NCBI RefSeq assembly: GCF_001544555.2
Contig: NZ_FCOK02000021.1
Span: forward strand, 62,001-126,000
Length of the DNA: 64,000 nt
Direction of reading: 5' to 3'
Source: Caballeronia udeis
GTDB lineage: Bacteria; Pseudomonadota; Gammaproteobacteria; Burkholderiales; Burkholderiaceae
Positions 9,230-18,626 of this stretch are shown here, in pieces (position 1 is the stretch's first letter; the number at the start of each line of letters is the position of its first letter). Under the pieces are notes generated by a model that saw only the letters and a program-made list of their open reading frames with translations, was not told where the DNA came from and searched no databases. Made by a program: the position numbers and the translations under genes.

Positions 9230-9479
9230 GTGTTTTCCTTTTCCTCTGTCGATTGACGCCTAGCCGTGCAGGCTGCGAGCCGTTATTTGTATTTTGTCGT
9301 CAAGATACGTTTATTAGATCCGGACAAAATCGCATAAAATATAAGGGTAATTACCTAGATAAAACCTTCAACCACACTCGCCCTACAACGCAGCGAGGTG
9401 TTGCTTTATCTCGCTAAGGCGCCGTCACGCCGTCTATGACGGCGGTCAAGTCGACGGAAATGGCCTCCCACGGTTTGAT

Positions 9480-10066
9480 TCACTCTCGTTTACGGCTGGC
9501 GGTCGTTCGCGGGACCGCTCTCGCCGGCGAGCCAGCGACAGGCGTTTGTGATTGTGAATACCCTGTTCGCGTGGCTGGTCAACGCGGGCTACCTGGCCGG
9601 CAATCCCCTCTCCCTGTCGCGTCAGCGTGCGCGAAAGGCGAAGCCGCGCGTGACGCGCTTCCTCGAGGATGATCTCTGGCAGGCCGTCAAAACCTCGATC
9701 GATGCGATGCCGCGCGACACCGCACGCGAGCAGGAGCACTACGCACGCGTGCGCTGGCTGATCTCGCTGCTGTATCTGATGGGTCCGCGCATCTCGGAAG
9801 TCGTGCGCAATCCGATGGGGGGCTTTTTTAGACGGCGCGACCGCGATGGCCAGGACCGCTGGTGGCTGGCGATCACCGGTAAGGGCGACAAGGAACGCTT
9901 GCTGCCGGCGACGACGGAACTGATGGCGGAGTTGACCCGCTATCGCCGACACTACGGTCTTGCGGCCCTCCCCTATGGCGGTGAAACGACACCGCTGCTG
10001 TTGCCGATCGGCGGCACTCGCCGGGCGATGACACGCGGCGCTGTGCATCTGATCATCAAACTGGAC
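9480..10066 (+). pseudogene. Truncated tyrosine recombinase (phage-type integrase)
   Basis: The frame reads WRSFAGPLSPASQRQAF then VNTLFAWLVNAGYLAGNP, the SAM-like core-binding domain. The start of the catalytic domain follows, with GPRISEVV (first catalytic Arg) and TGKGDKERLLP (beta-hairpin Lys). Homology stops after MTRGAVHLIIK, before the HxxR box and catalytic Tyr, and an unrelated AT-rich sequence follows. The N-terminal arm-binding part is also missing. It cannot be an active integrase. It marks the left side of the accessory region. Confidence 0.8.
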
Positions 10067-10707
10067 GACATCTCCGACATATGCACCGAAAAAAATTGAC
10101 CATCGGATTTATATTAAATTACTTAGTAATTCTGACTATATCAAGAGCCTATGCGCGGCAAGCCCGCGCACAGCCGGACGACGGCGCCCGCGGTGCTCGA
10201 CACCTGACCCTCAACAAAGATCTCACGCAAGGCCCTTCAAAGGTGAGGAAGTGCACGAACCACGGCCCTGAGTGGCGATCCAACGTTTGGTCATGCAATG
10301 GCAAGAGCAGGCTTGCGCTGTGCCGGCGACGGTCAAGGCCCTGCCCGCCCTTACTTCGCGAAGAGTACGCATCTTGAATCACATGGGACTGAACGGACAC
10401 TCTATCGGTGCGCGCATTTTGGCGCTGTTTCCACGCTGAATATCGGCTGAGTGCCGCATCAAAATCAAACTCGTAATTGTGCTGCTTAACTGCGTGCAAT
10501 TCGTTGCGCGGAACCGCTCAGGAACCGCTCAATGCGGTTGATAGATTTCTTCAATTAATTTCATTATTTCATTTACGAAGATTATCTATTGATCGTATAA
10601 GGGTTTCTCCTTAGCCCGGACACGCCTAGACTTTCTTCAAACGGCGGAGCACACGGCGAAGCCATTCTCACTGCTCCGTTTCCACAAAACAGATTGGAGG
10701 TTTCATC
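10067..10707. other. Intergenic region with a short direct repeat
   Basis: No convincing gene is seen. Around 10510-10532 the 11-mer GGAACCGCTCA occurs twice in tandem. The stretch 10540-10600 is AT-rich and probably includes the promoter of the DUF4148 gene that follows. Confidence 0.4.
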
Positions 10708-11031
10708 ATGTTCAAGGCACTCCTTCCCGCAGTCATCATTGCTTCGGCCCTCGCCGCTCCTACGTACGCGTTTGCTCAGAGCAACGCTCCTGTGACCCGC
10801 GGCCAAGTCGAGGCGGAACTCGCCCAACTCGAACGTGCCGGCTACAACCCGGCGAGCGATCGAACCCAGTATCCGGCGAATATCCAGGCGGCCGAGCAAC
10901 GCGTCGCCGCGCAAAACGAGACGGCCAATACTTCGTATGGCCCGTCGACAAGCGGCACGTCGGCTTCGGGCGCACGCGCTGTCGTTCAGCCCTCGGCCAG
11001 CTTCGACAGTAGCCTGTACCTTCGCCACTGA
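10708..11031 (+). CDS. DUF4148 small secreted protein
   Basis: The protein has 107 residues, with TTGGAGG placed well before ATG at 10708. A signal peptide (MFKALLPAVIIASALAAPTYAFAQ) is followed by the DUF4148 core, VTRGQVEAELAQLERAGYNP...YPANIQAAEQRVAAQN, and a Ser/Gly-rich tail ending YLRH. The family is abundant in Burkholderiales and its proteins are presumed periplasmic, function unknown. A hairpin with a T-rich tail follows about 100 bp downstream, so it is likely monocistronic. A second intact copy and two broken copies lie within 4.5 kb. Confidence 0.9.
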   Translation: MFKALLPAVIIASALAAPTYAFAQSNAPVTRGQVEAELAQLERAGYNPASDRTQYPANIQAAEQRVAAQNETANTSYGPSTSGTSASGARAVVQPSASFDSSLYLRH

Positions 11032-11132
11032 CATGTCGCGTCGACACCGTCAGTCACGGCGACATCCGGTAGAAGCGAAACAACCTGGCGCGAAGCCTGA
11101 TGCAGTTCAGCAAGCTTCGTTTGACAAGAACA

Positions 11133-11165
11133 GCCACGCCCAAAGGGAACGTGGCTTTCATTTTT
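11133..11165 (+). terminator. Candidate rho-independent terminator
   Basis: Stem GCCACG (11133-11138) pairs with CGTGGC (11150-11155) across an 11-nt loop and is followed by TTTCATTTTT. It would end the transcript of the DUF4148 gene about 100 bp upstream. The remaining 350 bp to the next gene contain no supported feature. Confidence 0.55.
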
Positions 11166-11515
11166 CTGACCGGTCCATGTCCCCCCGTTCGCCCCGCTTC
11201 TGCCGCTCAAGCAGTGGCTCCGACTGTCCGTTGCGGGGCTGACAATGGGAATGCCGAGGGGCACTACCGATTTTCATCGGTCGGCCACAATGACAACCGC
11301 CTGAGGCAGCGTGATCCTGACCTGCAGATTGACGTCGGAGTCCGTCTCCGTTGGACCGATCCCACATATGGAGGTGTTCCAGGCAACGGCTCTTTGACGG
11401 GCAGCACTGCTACTCCTGTGAGCGGTAGCTCGCATATTCCGGCATTGAACGGTCAATGTGCTCCCTTAGGTAGACGTACGGATCTGTAGGCCTGAAAGGT
11501 CCTGATGGAGGTTAT

Positions 11516-12466
11516 GTGCGTGACATGGCGAAAGCGTTTAAGAGGGACCAGGCACGCAGTTCTCATTTTCCCGACGACACCGCGCTTAAAAGAATCCTCG
11601 CCGCGCGCATTGACGTGTGGCAGCAAGGCATTGGTGTCGTACTCGGCATCGTCGAAGGGACCCGGCGGCGCATAATCAGTCACGGGCGATTCGGGCACGA
11701 CGATACGCGCAAGCCAGACGGTGATACCTTGTTCGAACTTGGCTCGGTGACGAAGGGCTACACGGGACTCTTGCTAGCGGACATGATACAGCGCGGCGAA
11801 GCGGCGCTCGACGAGCCGGTGCAGGACTTGTTGCCGGAGGGCGTTTCCGTACCGGTCCGCAACGGACGCACGATTACGCTGCACGATCTCGCGACTCACA
11901 GGTCCGGACTGCCGCCCATGCCTGAGTATTTCGTGGGCGGCGAAACAGCCGACTCCTATGCGAAATACTCTGTCGATGATCTTTATCAGTTCCTGTCCAC
12001 GCATCAAATGATTCACAGAATCGGTGCCAAGTTTCGATATTCAAGCCTCGGGGCCGGTCTGCTAGGTCATGCGCTTTCATGCCGCGCTGGAAGGGACTAC
12101 GAATCGTTGATTCGCGAGCGAATTCTGTCACCTCTCAGTTTGAACAGCACGGCTATGGTGCTTTCCGACGCTTTGAAAAACCGGCTTGCCCCAGGCCATG
12201 ATCTGAAACTCAAGCCGACCCCCAACTGGAACTATGGACCGCCTTTCGCGGGGGCTGGCGCTTTGCGATCCACGGTCAACGACCAACTGACGTTCATCGA
12301 GGCGATGCTCGGATCGCGTCGTTCGTCCCTTGAGGCCGCAATCAGCGACGCGGTCGTGATACGGAGGTCTCGCGGTGAGCGTGCTCGCGAGGTTGGGCTC
12401 GGCTGGGGCGTGGATTCCCTGGAAGACGACGAAATGGTCGTGCATAGCGGCGAGACGGCTGGGTCT
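11516..12466 (+). pseudogene. Class C beta-lactamase-fold serine hydrolase, 3' end lost
   Basis: The frame opens with GTG at 11516 (GGAGG four bases upstream; an ATG at 11525 is an alternative). It encodes about 317 residues of an AmpC/esterase-type serine hydrolase: SxxK at Ser77-Lys80 (LGSVTK), the YSS motif in FRYSSLGAGLLG, and the start of the C-terminal HSG box in VVHSGETAG. Directly after this box the sequence switches to an IS5-type transposase in another frame, so the last part of the fold is missing. There is no signal peptide, so the original product was probably cytoplasmic. Insertion of a mobile element is the likely cause. Confidence 0.8.
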
Positions 12467-13174
12467 GGGCTGCCAGTGGAAGGCGCTGCCGATCGACAAG
12501 GATCCGGTCGGTCGCCCCGAAATTCATCCCACGAGCGTCTACCGCATTTTCCGGCGCTGGACAGCGGATGGCTGTCTGGACGCCATACTACTCGGTTCGG
12601 TATGCAAACTGTATGAGGACCAGCTCCTCGATAGGTCCGTCATTCACGGCGATGGCACGACAACGGTGGCGAAAAAAGGCGGCGACAACCTCGGCTTCAG
12701 CGGCCACAAACACATGAAGGGCGACAAGGTCGTCGCTTTCTGCGATCGCAACTGCAATGTGATTGCGCCGTTCGTTCCGGCACCCGGCAACCGCAATGAA
12801 TCACTGCTGCTGCGCGAGGCGTTACCCCAGCTCACGCAAACCGTCCGCGCGATTGGCCTTGATCTGCGCGGCACCATCGTCGGTCCGGATGACGTCTACG
12901 ACTGCCGGGCCAACCGCAAGGCCATTTTCAATCGCGGCATGAAGCCCAACATCAATCCCAATCCGCGTGGCCGCGAAACCCGAAGCGCGGTCGCAAGCCG
13001 CTTTTCGACTCGGCCATTTTCGATGAACGCTTCCGCACCATCGAGCGCGTCTTCGCCTGGGAAGACAAGTTCCGCCGCCTGCTGTTGCGCTTCGAGCGTC
13101 TGAGCCACCTGCACTACGCGTTCAAGACGCTCGCCTATACGATGATCAATCTGCGGCACTACTGCCGCACCTGA
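12467..13174 (+). pseudogene. IS5-family transposase relic, truncated and frameshifted
   Basis: The sequence from LGCQWKALPIDKDPVGRP through the DDE domain (HGDGTTT with the first Asp, then DDVYDCRANRKAIFNRG) is clearly an IS5-type transposase. Around 12980 the frame changes by one base. The C-terminal part continues as KRGRKPLFDSAIFDERF and ends YTMINLRHYCRT with TGA at 13172-13174. The N-terminus is missing where it joins the beta-lactamase-like gene. No terminal inverted repeats were identified. It is inactive, and the frameshift shows age. Confidence 0.8.
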
Positions 13175-13805
13175 CCGCGTCGACGGCGGGTAGTTCATCC
13201 TCGGCGCCGTGCACCGCGATCCCGCTCGTCCGTGTCAGGCCTGAATTCCTCAATCATGACCCCTGGCACCGCGTCTTGGCGCTTCATACGCATCGCATTC
13301 TCTCTCGCCTTCCCCTCACACTGCAACACCGACTCACCGACTCGAAAACCTGCAACCAGTTGTCGCAAACGACGAGGTCGCAATCCGCGTCGGCATCGTG
13401 AACCACATGGCGAGACTTGCACGCCCTCAGTCCGTACGCGTCCAGTGAACCTTGCAGGCAGAGGTCTGTCTTCAGGCGGACATACGCAACAATGCCAGTC
13501 GAGGAAGGGTCGCCAGACGACGCTACTCCTGCTAGCCAGTTTGCCCGGCACGAATCTGCACACGCTCGGCTTGACTGCATCGGTGACCTTCGATCAGGCA
13601 CCAGGCGGCGGATGGACGAACCCCGAACCTCGCTCGTCGGGTGTAGTGGGCAAAACGCGGTGTTCTGCGCATACAGGTAACAAATATTTAATTTTTGAGC
13701 TTCCCTTTCGATTGGGCCGACTCGGTAGTCTCTAAGCAACCGGGATACGCATTGACTCGCGCACTGCCCCTCGGCCCACCCCTTCCACTCCACAGCAACG
13801 AAGTC
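13175..13805. other. Intergenic region, nothing recognised
   Basis: About 630 bp lie between the transposase relic and the second DUF4148 gene. Long frames occur on both strands but none has a ribosome site or family resemblance. The last 100 bp turn AT-rich and could hold the promoter of the next gene. Confidence 0.35.
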
Positions 13806-14069
13806 ATGATGAAAACATTAACGATCACCACTCTCCTCGGCCTCGCAATAAGCACGTCGGCCTTCGCACAATCGCAGGCCCAGCCGACAGACGCGCTGCC
13901 CTCCAACGTCACCAACGCAAAGGTTGTCGCGCAAACCGGTCAATGGGTCCCCCCCGACGGTCAGACGATAGCTCCCAAAACACGTGCACAGGTGTACCAA
14001 GAACTCGTGGAAGCGGAAAAGGATGGTCAACTTGCCTACCTGAACAGCACGGTGTATGCGCATCCATGA
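13806..14069 (+). CDS. DUF4148 small secreted protein, second copy
   Basis: The protein has 87 residues, with ATG at 13806 immediately followed by another ATG. A signal peptide (MMKTLTITTLLGLAISTSAFA) precedes a mature part with the DUF4148-type end, TRAQVYQELVEAEKDGQLAYLNSTVY. The ribosome site is weak. It is shorter than the copy at 10.7 kb and diverged from it, so the two are not a recent duplication. Confidence 0.8.
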   Translation: MMKTLTITTLLGLAISTSAFAQSQAQPTDALPSNVTNAKVVAQTGQWVPPDGQTIAPKTRAQVYQELVEAEKDGQLAYLNSTVYAHP

Positions 14070-14171
14070 TCGGTCTAAACCAGTAGTTCTTAAGTCTGGG
14101 CGCCGGTGGCAGCAGGGAGGCGCCAAACGATCCAAGCACGTCAATCAGGCTTATTCAATCAGGATTACAGG

Positions 14172-14267
14172 ATGAAACTCTCAGTCAAATTAACCATGAG
14201 CGTGGTCTCAACAAGCGCAGGCTTCGCGCAGAACGCTCCTCAACCGAACGTCGCCAGTAACGGGTGA
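14172..14267 (+). pseudogene. DUF4148 N-terminal relic (signal peptide only)
   Basis: A 31-codon frame starts MKLSVKLTMSVVSTSAGFAQ, a signal peptide like those of DUF4148 proteins, continues NAPQPNVASNG and then stops. The expected VTRAEV core is absent. About 550 bp further on, a DUF4148 core without a signal peptide appears (14821-15048). The two may be halves of one gene separated by inserted sequence. Confidence 0.45.
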
Positions 14268-14369
14268 TGAGCCGCGTTAACGACGAAGCCTGGCGGTACC
14301 TCCCCTAACGAGACCGGTTATGAGGCACTCACATGGTTCCCGCGCGGGCGCAACGCATCCTGGATAAGC

Positions 14370-14579
14370 ATGAAAATTATCGAGGTCTTAACCATCGCCG
14401 GACGGAAAGCCGCACATCATCTTCGATCTACCACGATGCCGCTCAAGGTCCATTTGCAACGATGCCTTGCACGCAACCGACCGCCGCGACCGACCAAAGA
14501 AGATATCGCCCGCGCCGTCGATACCGCAATCGATATCGAGCGAGCGCGGCACGAGCCCTATCCACGCCATTGGGAATGA
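14370..14579 (+). CDS. Small hypothetical protein
   Basis: A 69-residue frame, MKIIEVLTIAGRKAAHHL..., is basic, with RPTKEDIARAVDTAIDIERARHEPYPRHWE at its C-terminus that could form an amphipathic helix. The ribosome site is weak and I recognise no family. It lies between the two halves of a possibly split DUF4148 gene and might belong to the inserted segment. It could also be a chance frame. Confidence 0.35.
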   Translation: MKIIEVLTIAGRKAAHHLRSTTMPLKVHLQRCLARNRPPRPTKEDIARAVDTAIDIERARHEPYPRHWE

Positions 14580-14820
14580 CAGCGGCGTACCGCCCGGTTG
14601 GAGTACGCCTCAGGCGGCCACGCATTTGACCATCGACTCGGGACGACCTTGGTGTTCCCGACAGGCTGGGCCGGCCCGTGTCGGGAAGCCAAATATGACA
14701 TCAATGTAATCGGAATGTCATCGTGCATCAAACTTCGCTATACAAAATAAGGGAGAACCACTTTCGCTACGACGAGGACAGTCAGGTCGGGGCTTCAATC
14801 ACCGTGTACGAAGCCGACCA

Positions 14821-15048
14821 CGTGCCGAAGTGCGCACAGATCTGTTCCAATTCGAACGGGCTGCCTACCGGCCGAGCAACAACGATGTGCGCTATCCGTC
14901 CGATATTTAAGCGGCCGAGGCGCGTGTTCATGCGTGGGATATCGCAACGCCGAGCAACACGGGAGTAGGCGGAGTGTCCGATGGTTCCTCGCAGGCCGGT
15001 GCGCCGAGGACTGCGGCAGGTACTCACTCAAGCTACTTCGGTCACTGA
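14821..15048 (+). pseudogene. DUF4148 core relic with internal stop
   Basis: In one frame the sequence reads RAEVRTDLFQFERAAYRP, then NNDVRYPSDI, a TAA stop, and AAEARVHAWDIA, with a tail GGVSDGSSQAGAPRTAAGTHSSYFGH. This matches the DUF4148 pattern (DIQAAEARV in intact members), so a CAA Gln codon has become TAA. There is no signal peptide upstream in frame. It is a clear degenerate copy. Confidence 0.75.
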
Positions 15049-15269
15049 TGCGCAAGTGCGTCGCAAGTCATGGTCAGGTAATTTCTTTAGGCTTATTGCA
15101 TGCCGGACTGGAATCGACGCTGGTCCTTCGTGGTTAGCGCGTCGCGTCGCCCAACGTTTCAGCAGTTTTGTTTGTTAAGGACAAGGAATCGCGGCTTTTG
15201 CAGTCCGAAATTCGCCGCGCATGATCGAGTACCCGTCAATGTTGTGAAATTCTCGAAGAGGAGCGTTTG

Positions 15270-15626
15270 ATGTTTGAGACTAGTTCAGACGTATGGTCGC
15301 GAACTGTCGCCATGATCTCTCGTGTAGACAAGCGCCCGCGGTCTGCCGTAGCGCACGCGCAGGAGTGGACGCAGCCGACTGTAAGAGTGCTTGAGCGAGC
15401 GACTTCGCAGACGTTGACCGTGTCCTGGTGCGATTCGCGCACCGGTCACTATGGGCATCAGACCTGGGGAAGACGCATCGCGAGGCGTGCTGGGACGTGT
15501 GTGTTGAGCGGCCACGGCATAGCGGCGGGCGATCTTGTGTACAGCCCACACGTTAGGGGATCACCACCCGCGAATGCAGAAGCGATGATCATCGCTTCAT
15601 GTGTGGCTCCGGATCCGATAGCGTGA
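15270..15626 (+). CDS. DUF3331 domain protein
   Basis: The protein is 118 residues from ATG at 15270, with AGAGGAG seven bases upstream. The C-terminal 75 residues carry the DUF3331 pattern: VLERATSQTLTVSWCDSRTGHYGHQTW, then CVLSGHGIAAGDLVYSP with a Cys, and NAEAMIIAS. The function of this Burkholderiales family is unknown; the conserved Cys and Trp/His residues suggest a small binding domain. A second DUF3331 gene lies at 23.9 kb near a similar set of regulators. Confidence 0.75.
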   Translation: MFETSSDVWSRTVAMISRVDKRPRSAVAHAQEWTQPTVRVLERATSQTLTVSWCDSRTGHYGHQTWGRRIARRAGTCVLSGHGIAAGDLVYSPHVRGSPPANAEAMIIASCVAPDPIA

Positions 15627-16093
15627 TCACCACGACGAACAGCGTGATCGTCGTCTCCGTTAGCCATTTTGGGGTGTCAAAGCGGTTCGCCAACCGCCTA
15701 AGGTCGGCCGCCCGGCTGCTAAAGGTTGCGTCCCAAGCGCGACGCGCTGGTGCGCTACAGCGACCGAGTTGGGGAGGCTTTGGGGGAGGCACGGAGCGAT
15801 CTCGTCACGATCGGTATCGCTTAGCCTGTCGCTGGGGCTACCGAGTATCGCGCTACTGCGTACGTCTGCTCACGAAAAAGTCGAATGGCTATGGTCGGCA
15901 CACGATAGTTGACATTTAGGAATACTGTAAAATGGCAGCGGCCATATCACTGAAGCTTTTTCCGCTTTCGAGGACCTGCTCGGCGATTTGCATGAAAAGA
16001 GCTACATCTATGTACAGGACGTACGCGCTGGTTCGTATTAATACGGCGGCAAGACGCAGGAATACCGCTATCACCACAGATAAGGAGCACGCG
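15627..16093. other. Intergenic region, nothing recognised
   Basis: About 470 bp lie between the DUF3331 gene and a small membrane protein gene. No gene is supported. A GTATTAATAC palindrome lies near 16035. Confidence 0.3.
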
Positions 16094-16228
16094 ATGGCGC
16101 GCATCGGAGCTTTTTGCATCGCGAGCTGGCTGGCAGCTGCGATCCTCTACTTCGGCCAGCACTCCCCAGCGATGATCGTCTTGAGCGGCGTGGTTGTCCT
16201 CGGCGGATTCGATGTGCTGCGCCCTTGA
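16094..16228 (+). CDS. Small predicted membrane protein (44 aa)
   Basis: The ATG at 16094 has a strong AAGGAG ten bases upstream. The product, MARIGAFCIASWLAAAILYF then GQHSPAMIVLSGVVVLGGFDVLRP, has two short hydrophobic segments and could be a hairpin membrane peptide. No family is recognised. The strong ribosome site and hydrophobic pattern argue that it is real. Confidence 0.5.
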   Translation: MARIGAFCIASWLAAAILYFGQHSPAMIVLSGVVVLGGFDVLRP

Positions 16229-16260
16229 GCGTGTGGCAGTACGCGCGGCCGGCGACGGTG

Positions 16261-16412
16261 GACTTTTTATCTCCGTACTGTGGATAGCCATGTTGGGCGG
16301 TTACCTGAATCGCAAGCATGACCTGCCACCCGGCCCAACCGTCATATGGCGCGGGTTCCTCCTCTTGCACGAGATCACGAAGATATATCAGCTCTTCAGG
16401 CAAATCGAATAG
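16261..16412 (+). pseudogene. C-terminal fragment of an IS4-family transposase
   Basis: The frame ISVLWIAMLGGYLNRK, then PPGPTVIWRGFLLLHEITKIYQLFRQIE, matches the C-terminal tail of IS4-type DDE transposases (WIARLGGFLGRK...LWRGxxRLxDL...). Only about 50 residues remain. The upstream DDE domain is absent, so this is a scrap left after deletion. Confidence 0.65.
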
Positions 16413-16429
16413 CATGATCATTCAGCTTG

Positions 16430-16530
16430 TGGTAATCCTGAGCCAAAGGATAGGGGTAGAAAACGGCGATCGGCCGTCCCCTCCCTCCGAACCCGGTGTG
16501 CAGTTTTCCCGCGACAAATGTGCTCGATCA
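16430..16530 (-). mobile_element. Possible 3' end of a group II intron (domain V/VI remnant)
   Basis: Read on the minus strand the sequence runs GCGGGAAAACTGCACACC, then GGGTTCGGAGGGAGGGG, a short GC hairpin, and CTACCCCTAT. This closely resembles the end of bacterial group II introns: the 3' half of domain V, domain VI, then the 3' splice junction. The 5' half of domain V is not found; a long perfect hairpin abuts it instead. No reverse transcriptase gene is present, so only an end fragment remains. Confidence 0.35.
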
Positions 16531-16543
16531 CATTTGTCGCGGG
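16508..16543. repeat. Perfect 15-bp inverted repeat (hairpin)
   Basis: CCCGCGACAAATGTG (16508-16522) is followed by the 6-base loop CTCGAT and its exact reverse complement (16529-16543). There is no T-tract on either side. It may be a transcription attenuator, an intron target stem-loop (group IIC introns insert beside such stems), or an insertion-sequence end pair. The next 415 bp to the gene at 16960 hold nothing recognisable. Confidence 0.8.
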
Positions 16544-16959
16544 GGACCCGCATGCTGCGTTCGACGTGGCGGGAGCCGGAAACGTGACCATGGTTGCCGG
16601 ATTACGGGCCGTCGCGAAAGCGGTGGAATCACCACCGGCGCCTATCGGTGTGTGCGTCAGTTCTCGATATAGGTAGCCTGTCCTGCATTCAGTGATACTG
16701 GTCACACGGCGAAGGCGGGACATGCACCCGTGGGCGACTGGTGATAAAATTCCACCGGCGGACTCGGCAGCCTTCGATGCTGGAAACCGGAACTCCCATC
16801 CTGAATCTCCACGACGTACCTCATGCCGGTTTCAAGGTTGTCGAGACAAGTCGCTCAAGCTCGTCACCGTTCACGTCGTCGATAAAGACAAGCCTTTATA
16901 CGAATACGTGAATTAGGGGGCGGCGTTCGATGTCCGATACTCTGGCGGTGCCCAATCAC

Positions 16960-17196
16960 TCAGGCGAAACTCTTGTTGCCCGCCGCCGCTTCCGGCTGGC
17001 GGAACAGCTTGATGTGCTCCGGATTCGCCGATGCCTGCAGACGCCCGTCCGGCAGACGCGCAATGACGACCTCGCCGATGCCCGAGCTCATCACCACGAC
17101 TTCGTCGCGCAAGGCGAGCAGCGCATCGAGACGGCGTCGGCCGCTGACGATTTCGAGGCCGGTTTTCGTTTCACGGATAATGATCTCAACGGACAT
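16960..17196 (-). CDS. Small ParB-like-motif protein, function unknown
   Basis: The protein is 78 residues from ATG at 17194-17196, with TGGAG at good spacing upstream. The sequence starts MSVEIIIRETKTGLEIVSGRRRLDAL, where the SGRRRLDAL stretch recalls the ParB/Srx GERR box. It then continues with VVIARLPDGRLQASANPEHIKLF. It is too short for a full ParB domain. It may be a small nucleotide-binding or adaptor protein; no confident family. Confidence 0.5.
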   Translation of the reverse strand: MSVEIIIRETKTGLEIVSGRRRLDALLALRDEVVVMSSGIGEVVIARLPDGRLQASANPEHIKLFRQPEAAAGNKSFA

Positions 17197-17519
17197 GGCG
17201 ATTCTCCAGTGGCTTTCGCGTACACCACTCCGGCATCTGAGTGCGCCTCAGTGCTGGACGGCGTCCTTGTGTCTATTGGTGCGCAGAGCCTGACGCACTA
17301 ATAGTTGTGGTTAAGGGGCGTTCTTGTGACTTCCCAAAAGCAACGGTCCAGGATGAACTTTTATACCTGAACACGACCGTCCGGTTCCAAAGATTGGCGA
17401 GGACCGGTCAGGGTGGACTCCAGTCCCAGTCAATGCTCGCAAGCAGCCATTCGCTGAGCGCGCGACGCGATGGGCTGGGATCGCCGCTCCGACCCAACTT
17501 GGTCGTCCGGGTTACCAGG

Positions 17520-17678
17520 CTAAGCTTTTGAAGGGACCAAGCTGGCACGACTGACAGAATGGAAAGCGCCATAACGGCAGATTGCAATCGCTTCAGCGTC
17601 GCACTGTGAAGCGGCCTGTGCGAAGCCAACTGACCAACGGCCGCAGCCATCGCGATAACGGATCGAATAGATGAACAT
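17520..17678 (-). CDS. Small hypothetical protein (52 aa) downstream of conserved leader
   Basis: The ATG at 17676-17678 is preceded by CAGGAGATTGCC, the same context as the ATG at 37834. The product begins MFIYSIRYRDGCGRWSVGF, continues AQAASQCDAEAIAICRYGAF and ends LVPSKA, with three Cys. It resembles no family I know. About 225 bp upstream (minus strand) begins the 113-bp leader shared with the 23.5-kb locus, which makes regulated expression plausible. Confidence 0.5.
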   Translation of the reverse strand: MFIYSIRYRDGCGRWSVGFAQAASQCDAEAIAICRYGAFHSVSRASLVPSKA

Positions 17679-17904
17679 GGCAATCTCCTGTTGTATTCCC
17701 TATCAACGGGCCGGCGTCCTTCGTCGCTGATCCGGACGCGTTGATTCCATTCTGGTCAACCACCGCTGACTCGATCCTGTCTCTCGGATTACATGCTTGT
17801 TATCTCGAAGCAACTTTTGCGCGTCGCAGTCATCCACCGACTTTCTTCCCCACAAACGCTAAACCCAATACAACTTCAGAGAAAGCTCCCACGCATACGT
17901 AAAC

Positions 17905-18017
17905 GAGCGAGCGCCTTCTCGATGAGAGAAGAATAGGTTTTGCCGAAGGGCGAATCTACTCTATGGTTGGATATGCCGATACCGCGTTAGCGTTACCTGG
18001 CTATACAAGCGTATAAC
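17905..18017 (-). promoter_or_regulatory. Conserved leader module, copy 1
   Basis: Read on the minus strand this segment runs TATACGCTTGTATA, GGTAACGCTAACGCGG, TATCGGCATATCC, then TCGCCCTTCGGCA and GGCGCTCGCT. It is nearly identical over about 110 bp to plus-strand 23485-23598. Both copies point towards a small gene (17678 and 23699). The conservation of non-coding sequence at two loci with different genes suggests a shared promoter/operator or regulatory leader. Confidence 0.65.
18002..18015. promoter_or_regulatory. TATAC-N4-GTATA palindrome, site 1
   Basis: TATACAAGCGTATA has perfect 5-bp arms around AAGC and lies at the distal edge of leader copy 1. Sites with the same arms lie at 23487 and 38027. 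It is a candidate operator for a dimeric regulator; the LuxR-type response regulator at 21.6 kb is the nearest candidate. The following stretch up to 18626 has no supported gene. Confidence 0.5.
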
Positions 18018-18626
18018 CGCGGTAAGAAGTCTACGGCGACATTGGCGACGATAGCTGTATGCTATTTCCGTCGAAAACGATAAAAGGCGCTGGCCCGTGC
18101 AGCCCGCATCCCCGGCCTTTGGCCTTGAGTACGGCTGGCTAAGTCGACGGCAAGTGTTAGTGTCACATGCGCAAGTTGGCGTTGATACTCAGGTCTCCCA
18201 TCTACTCAATATTCCCTTCTCGCAATGCTCACAGCCGGGCTGCTTGAATGCCGTTTTCTGGCGTCCTCACAAGCGTCCCCGATTTATAGCCGATACAACG
18301 AACTGCGATGCGAGCGACGATTTCGCGACGTGGACTTCGACCGGCAAACCAGCGCTCTCCGCGTAGAACTGGACCTCCTCGTTACGCAATTTGGCGAGAC
18401 TCTAAGTCGAGTGAACCAAGAGGTCTAGCCGTAAGCCAACTCGATCTAATTTGTCTCGACATCGTTGAGCTAACGCGACCGGACCTTGCTCGGTTCGTAG
18501 GGTCTTTAAAAAACGCGACAGTCAGGCCTCTACGCCAGGGGGCGCAGGCATGATTTAATTTAGAGCTGCTGCCCGGATCAACGGGGATACTCGCGCTGTT
18601 TCGAAAGGTCGACCGAATTAGTGGCA

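Noticed and set aside
16508..16543. Reading the perfect hairpin as a CRISPR repeat or integron attC site
   Set aside because: Only one copy is seen, without spacers, neighbouring repeats or a nearby cas or integron-integrase gene; attC core sites are absent.
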